From the NCBI RefSeq assembly GCF_000613185.1, contig NZ_CCBB010000001.1:372001-436000 (forward strand): a stretch of 64,000 bases of DNA, read 5' to 3'. This DNA comes from Mycolicibacterium cosmeticum. Lineage in GTDB: Bacteria > Actinomycetota > Actinomycetes > Mycobacteriales > Mycobacteriaceae. A program made the translations under genes and the position numbers. Below are positions 62,806-64,000 of this stretch, in pieces. The notes under the pieces were generated by a model that was given only the letters and a program-made list of their open reading frames with translations, was not told where the DNA came from and did no database searches. Numbering within the stretch: position 1 is the stretch's first letter; the number at the start of each line of letters is the position of its first letter.

Positions 62806-63063
62806 ATGCCGAACAAGACCGTCACCGTCGGCTCATCGGTCGGGCTGCACGCCCGCCCCGCCGCCATCATCGCCGAGGCGGCCGCCAAGGCCGGAGGCAC
62901 GGTGACCCTGGCCCGGGACGGGGGTGACCCGGTCGACGCGGGCTCGGCCCTGATGATCATGACGTTGGGCGCCGGCCACGGCACCCCGGTCACGGTGACC
63001 GCCGATGACGACGACACCGTCGCCCTGATCGCCGACCTGGTGGCTCGCGACCTCGACGCCTGA
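62806..63063 (+). CDS. ptsH: PTS phosphocarrier protein HPr
   Basis: This 85-residue protein has the phosphorylation motif VGLHARPAA with His15, and the Ser46-region analogue VDAGSALMIMTLG. Length is normal for HPr. AAAGGGAT precedes the ATG. Its place at the end of the PTS/dehydrogenase cluster suggests a dedicated or second HPr that phosphorylates EIIA-Gut (His49). No Enzyme I lies in the window, so it depends on one elsewhere. Confidence 0.93.
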   Translation: MPNKTVTVGSSVGLHARPAAIIAEAAAKAGGTVTLARDGGDPVDAGSALMIMTLGAGHGTPVTVTADDDDTVALIADLVARDLDA

Positions 63064-63126
63064 CCGGGCACCGCCCGCACGTTCCGCTAGCATGCTGTGA
63101 CCGGAGCGAGCGGGAGGAGGTGGGCG

Positions 63127-63912
63127 GTGGCGAATCAGAAATTCGGCAACGTCCCGCTGCCCCATGCGCGGCTGCCCCGGTGGCACAGCACCACCGCGAC
63201 CCGTAGCCACGGCCGCGAGCGACCGGACTGGGCGCTCATCGTGCCGATCCCGGCCTCGCTGACCACCAACCGGGAGCTGCTGTTCACCCGCTTCGGCGAT
63301 ACCGTGCCGCTGGTGCAGTGCCTGCAGAGCCGGATCGTGGCCGGACGTCCCGACGCCGACGCCGTCATCGCCGTCGCCGAGGCGCTGCATGCCGACGTCA
63401 AGGCCGTGCTGGCCGCCCATGACGTGCGGGTCAAGGTGACCTCGGTGCCCGGCACGGCGACCCGGGAGGATTGCCTGTCGGCGGCCCTGGCGCAGGTCGA
63501 CGACGCCGTGGAATACGTGCTGGTACACGATATTCGGCGGCCGCTGGCCTCCACCGACCTGGCCGACCGGGTACTGGATGGGTTGCGCGACGGCAACGAT
63601 GTCGTCGTTCCCGCCCTGGCGATGGTCGACAGCGTCAAAACGGTGGACGCGGCCGGCGCGGTGACCGAAACGGTGGACCGCTCGCGGCTGCGTTCGGCGC
63701 AGTATCCCCGCGGTTTCCATCGTCGGCATCTGACCGCGATGCTGGCCGGCGTCGAGGCGGCCGACGATTTCGACGAACTCACCCTGGCCCGCCGCGCCGG
63801 GGTGGCACCCGCCGTCATCGACGGGGATCCCGACGCGTTCATCCTCGATATCCCTCGCGATATCGAGCTCGCCGACGCGATCTTGGGCTGCCGGCTGGCC
63901 CAGCAACGCTGA
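63127..63912 (+). CDS. IspD-like protein lacking the CTP-binding loop
   Basis: The start is GTG 63127, after GGAGGAGGTGGGC (261 residues). The fold and motif order follow 2-C-methyl-D-erythritol 4-phosphate cytidylyltransferase (IspD): VPIPASLTTNRELLFTRFGD, YVLVHDIRRPLAS (the VHDxxRP motif), RSAQYPRGFHRR, and GDPDAFILDIPRDIELADAIL. The Gly-rich CTP loop (AAGxGxR) is absent from VPIPASLTTNREL, and the late Lys of the usual NxKxT segment is missing (AFILD). It is therefore probably not a working cytidylyltransferase. It lies 63 bp downstream of HPr. A sensory, binding or novel enzymatic role is possible. Confidence 0.72.
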   Translation: MANQKFGNVPLPHARLPRWHSTTATRSHGRERPDWALIVPIPASLTTNRELLFTRFGDTVPLVQCLQSRIVAGRPDADAVIAVAEALHADVKAVLAAHDVRVKVTSVPGTATREDCLSAALAQVDDAVEYVLVHDIRRPLASTDLADRVLDGLRDGNDVVVPALAMVDSVKTVDAAGAVTETVDRSRLRSAQYPRGFHRRHLTAMLAGVEAADDFDELTLARRAGVAPAVIDGDPDAFILDIPRDIELADAILGCRLAQQR

Positions 63913-63917
63913 GCGAT

Positions 63918-64000
63918 TCAGCCCCGCAATACGGTGACGATCTCCCGCAGGATCTTCACCGGCTGGCTCAGCACGGCCCCGGGCAGCGCCACCAATGTCT
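63918..64000 (-). CDS. C-terminal end of a minus-strand gene (truncated by window)
   Basis: The minus-strand frame is open from the window edge to TGA at 63918-63920 and encodes about 27 residues ending LSQPVKILREIVTVLRG. The end is 5 bp from the stop of the convergent IspD-like gene. The family cannot be told from so short a piece. Confidence 0.5.
   Translation of the reverse strand, partial: TLVALPGAVLSQPVKILREIVTVLRG

Noticed and set aside
63127-63912. Functional ispD
   Set aside because: The CTP-binding loop and the late Lys are missing, so the standard name would mislead.

Overview
The window is high-GC actinobacterial DNA and most resembles a soil-type Mycolicibacterium or related mycobacterium. 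The signs are mycothiol enzymes (S-(hydroxymethyl)mycothiol dehydrogenase, maleylpyruvate-isomerase/DinB-like proteins), a MmpL transporter, a PE-PPE-domain esterase, a DUF732 secreted protein, an F420/LLM-type oxidoreductase, a SigL/RslA pair, an IlvX-like protein and a CanA-type carbonic anhydrase. No phage, plasmid or CRISPR locus is seen. The only mobile DNA is a small decayed IS256-type transposase remnant near 6.7-6.9 kb.

Layout. 0-4 kb: tail of an aldehyde dehydrogenase, the formaldehyde-detoxifying mscR operon (small protein, mscR, MBL hydrolase) and a styrene-monooxygenase-like flavoprotein. 4-7 kb: SHOCT membrane protein, stand-alone winged-helix protein, sigL and an anti-sigma factor that has lost its zinc ligands, then the IS remnant. 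7-10.3 kb: LysR regulator divergent from a 6-oxocamphor-hydrolase-like crotonase and two SDRs, probably a cyclic diketone degradation operon. 10.6-18.6 kb: SABATH methyltransferase, IlvX-like TPP enzyme, Hsp70-like membrane protein, DAP-reductase-fold dehydrogenase with a K+ channel, secreted protein, SDR and a remarkable 12-residue-repeat/(CXX)11 protein. 18.6-31.3 kb: Pro/Thr-rich envelope protein, three tandem 26-bp palindromic repeats, purine permease, a self-sufficient CYP102-type P450, TetR/LLM/Dabb genes and a MmpL. 31.3-39.2 kb: stress and envelope genes (cupin, GNAT, frameshifted Ppx/GppA, catalase-fold-like protein, hemerythrin, Mn catalase, hydrolase with divergent TetR, adenylate cyclase). 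39.3-47.9 kb: flavin monooxygenase, a glycosyltransferase/debranching-enzyme operon with a CIRCE element in front, PE-PPE esterase, an altered beta-carbonic anhydrase, nucleotidyltransferase and methyltransferase. 48-53 kb: a CAU tRNA, GntR regulator, orphan sigma region-4 protein, DinB protein, esterase, TAT cupin and small membrane proteins.

53.1-63.9 kb is the most interesting part: one co-directional cluster with a SorC-type regulator, GutM, a glucitol-family PTS permease whose EIIB is split and in permuted order, a COG4091-type SAF-domain oxidoreductase (the family of the DXR-like reductoisomerase DRL), a complete acetoin-dehydrogenase-like E1alpha/E1beta/E2/E3 complex, an HPr, and a degenerate IspD-like protein. 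A coherent reading, which is inference, is import and phosphorylation of a branched or deoxy polyol, possibly 2-C-methyl-D-erythritol. It would be oxidised and isomerised to 1-deoxy-D-xylulose 5-phosphate (an acyloin), then cleaved by the TPP complex to acetyl-CoA and glyceraldehyde 3-phosphate. That would be the MEP pathway run backwards as a carbon source. The two edge genes (1-462 and 63918-64000) are cut by the window.
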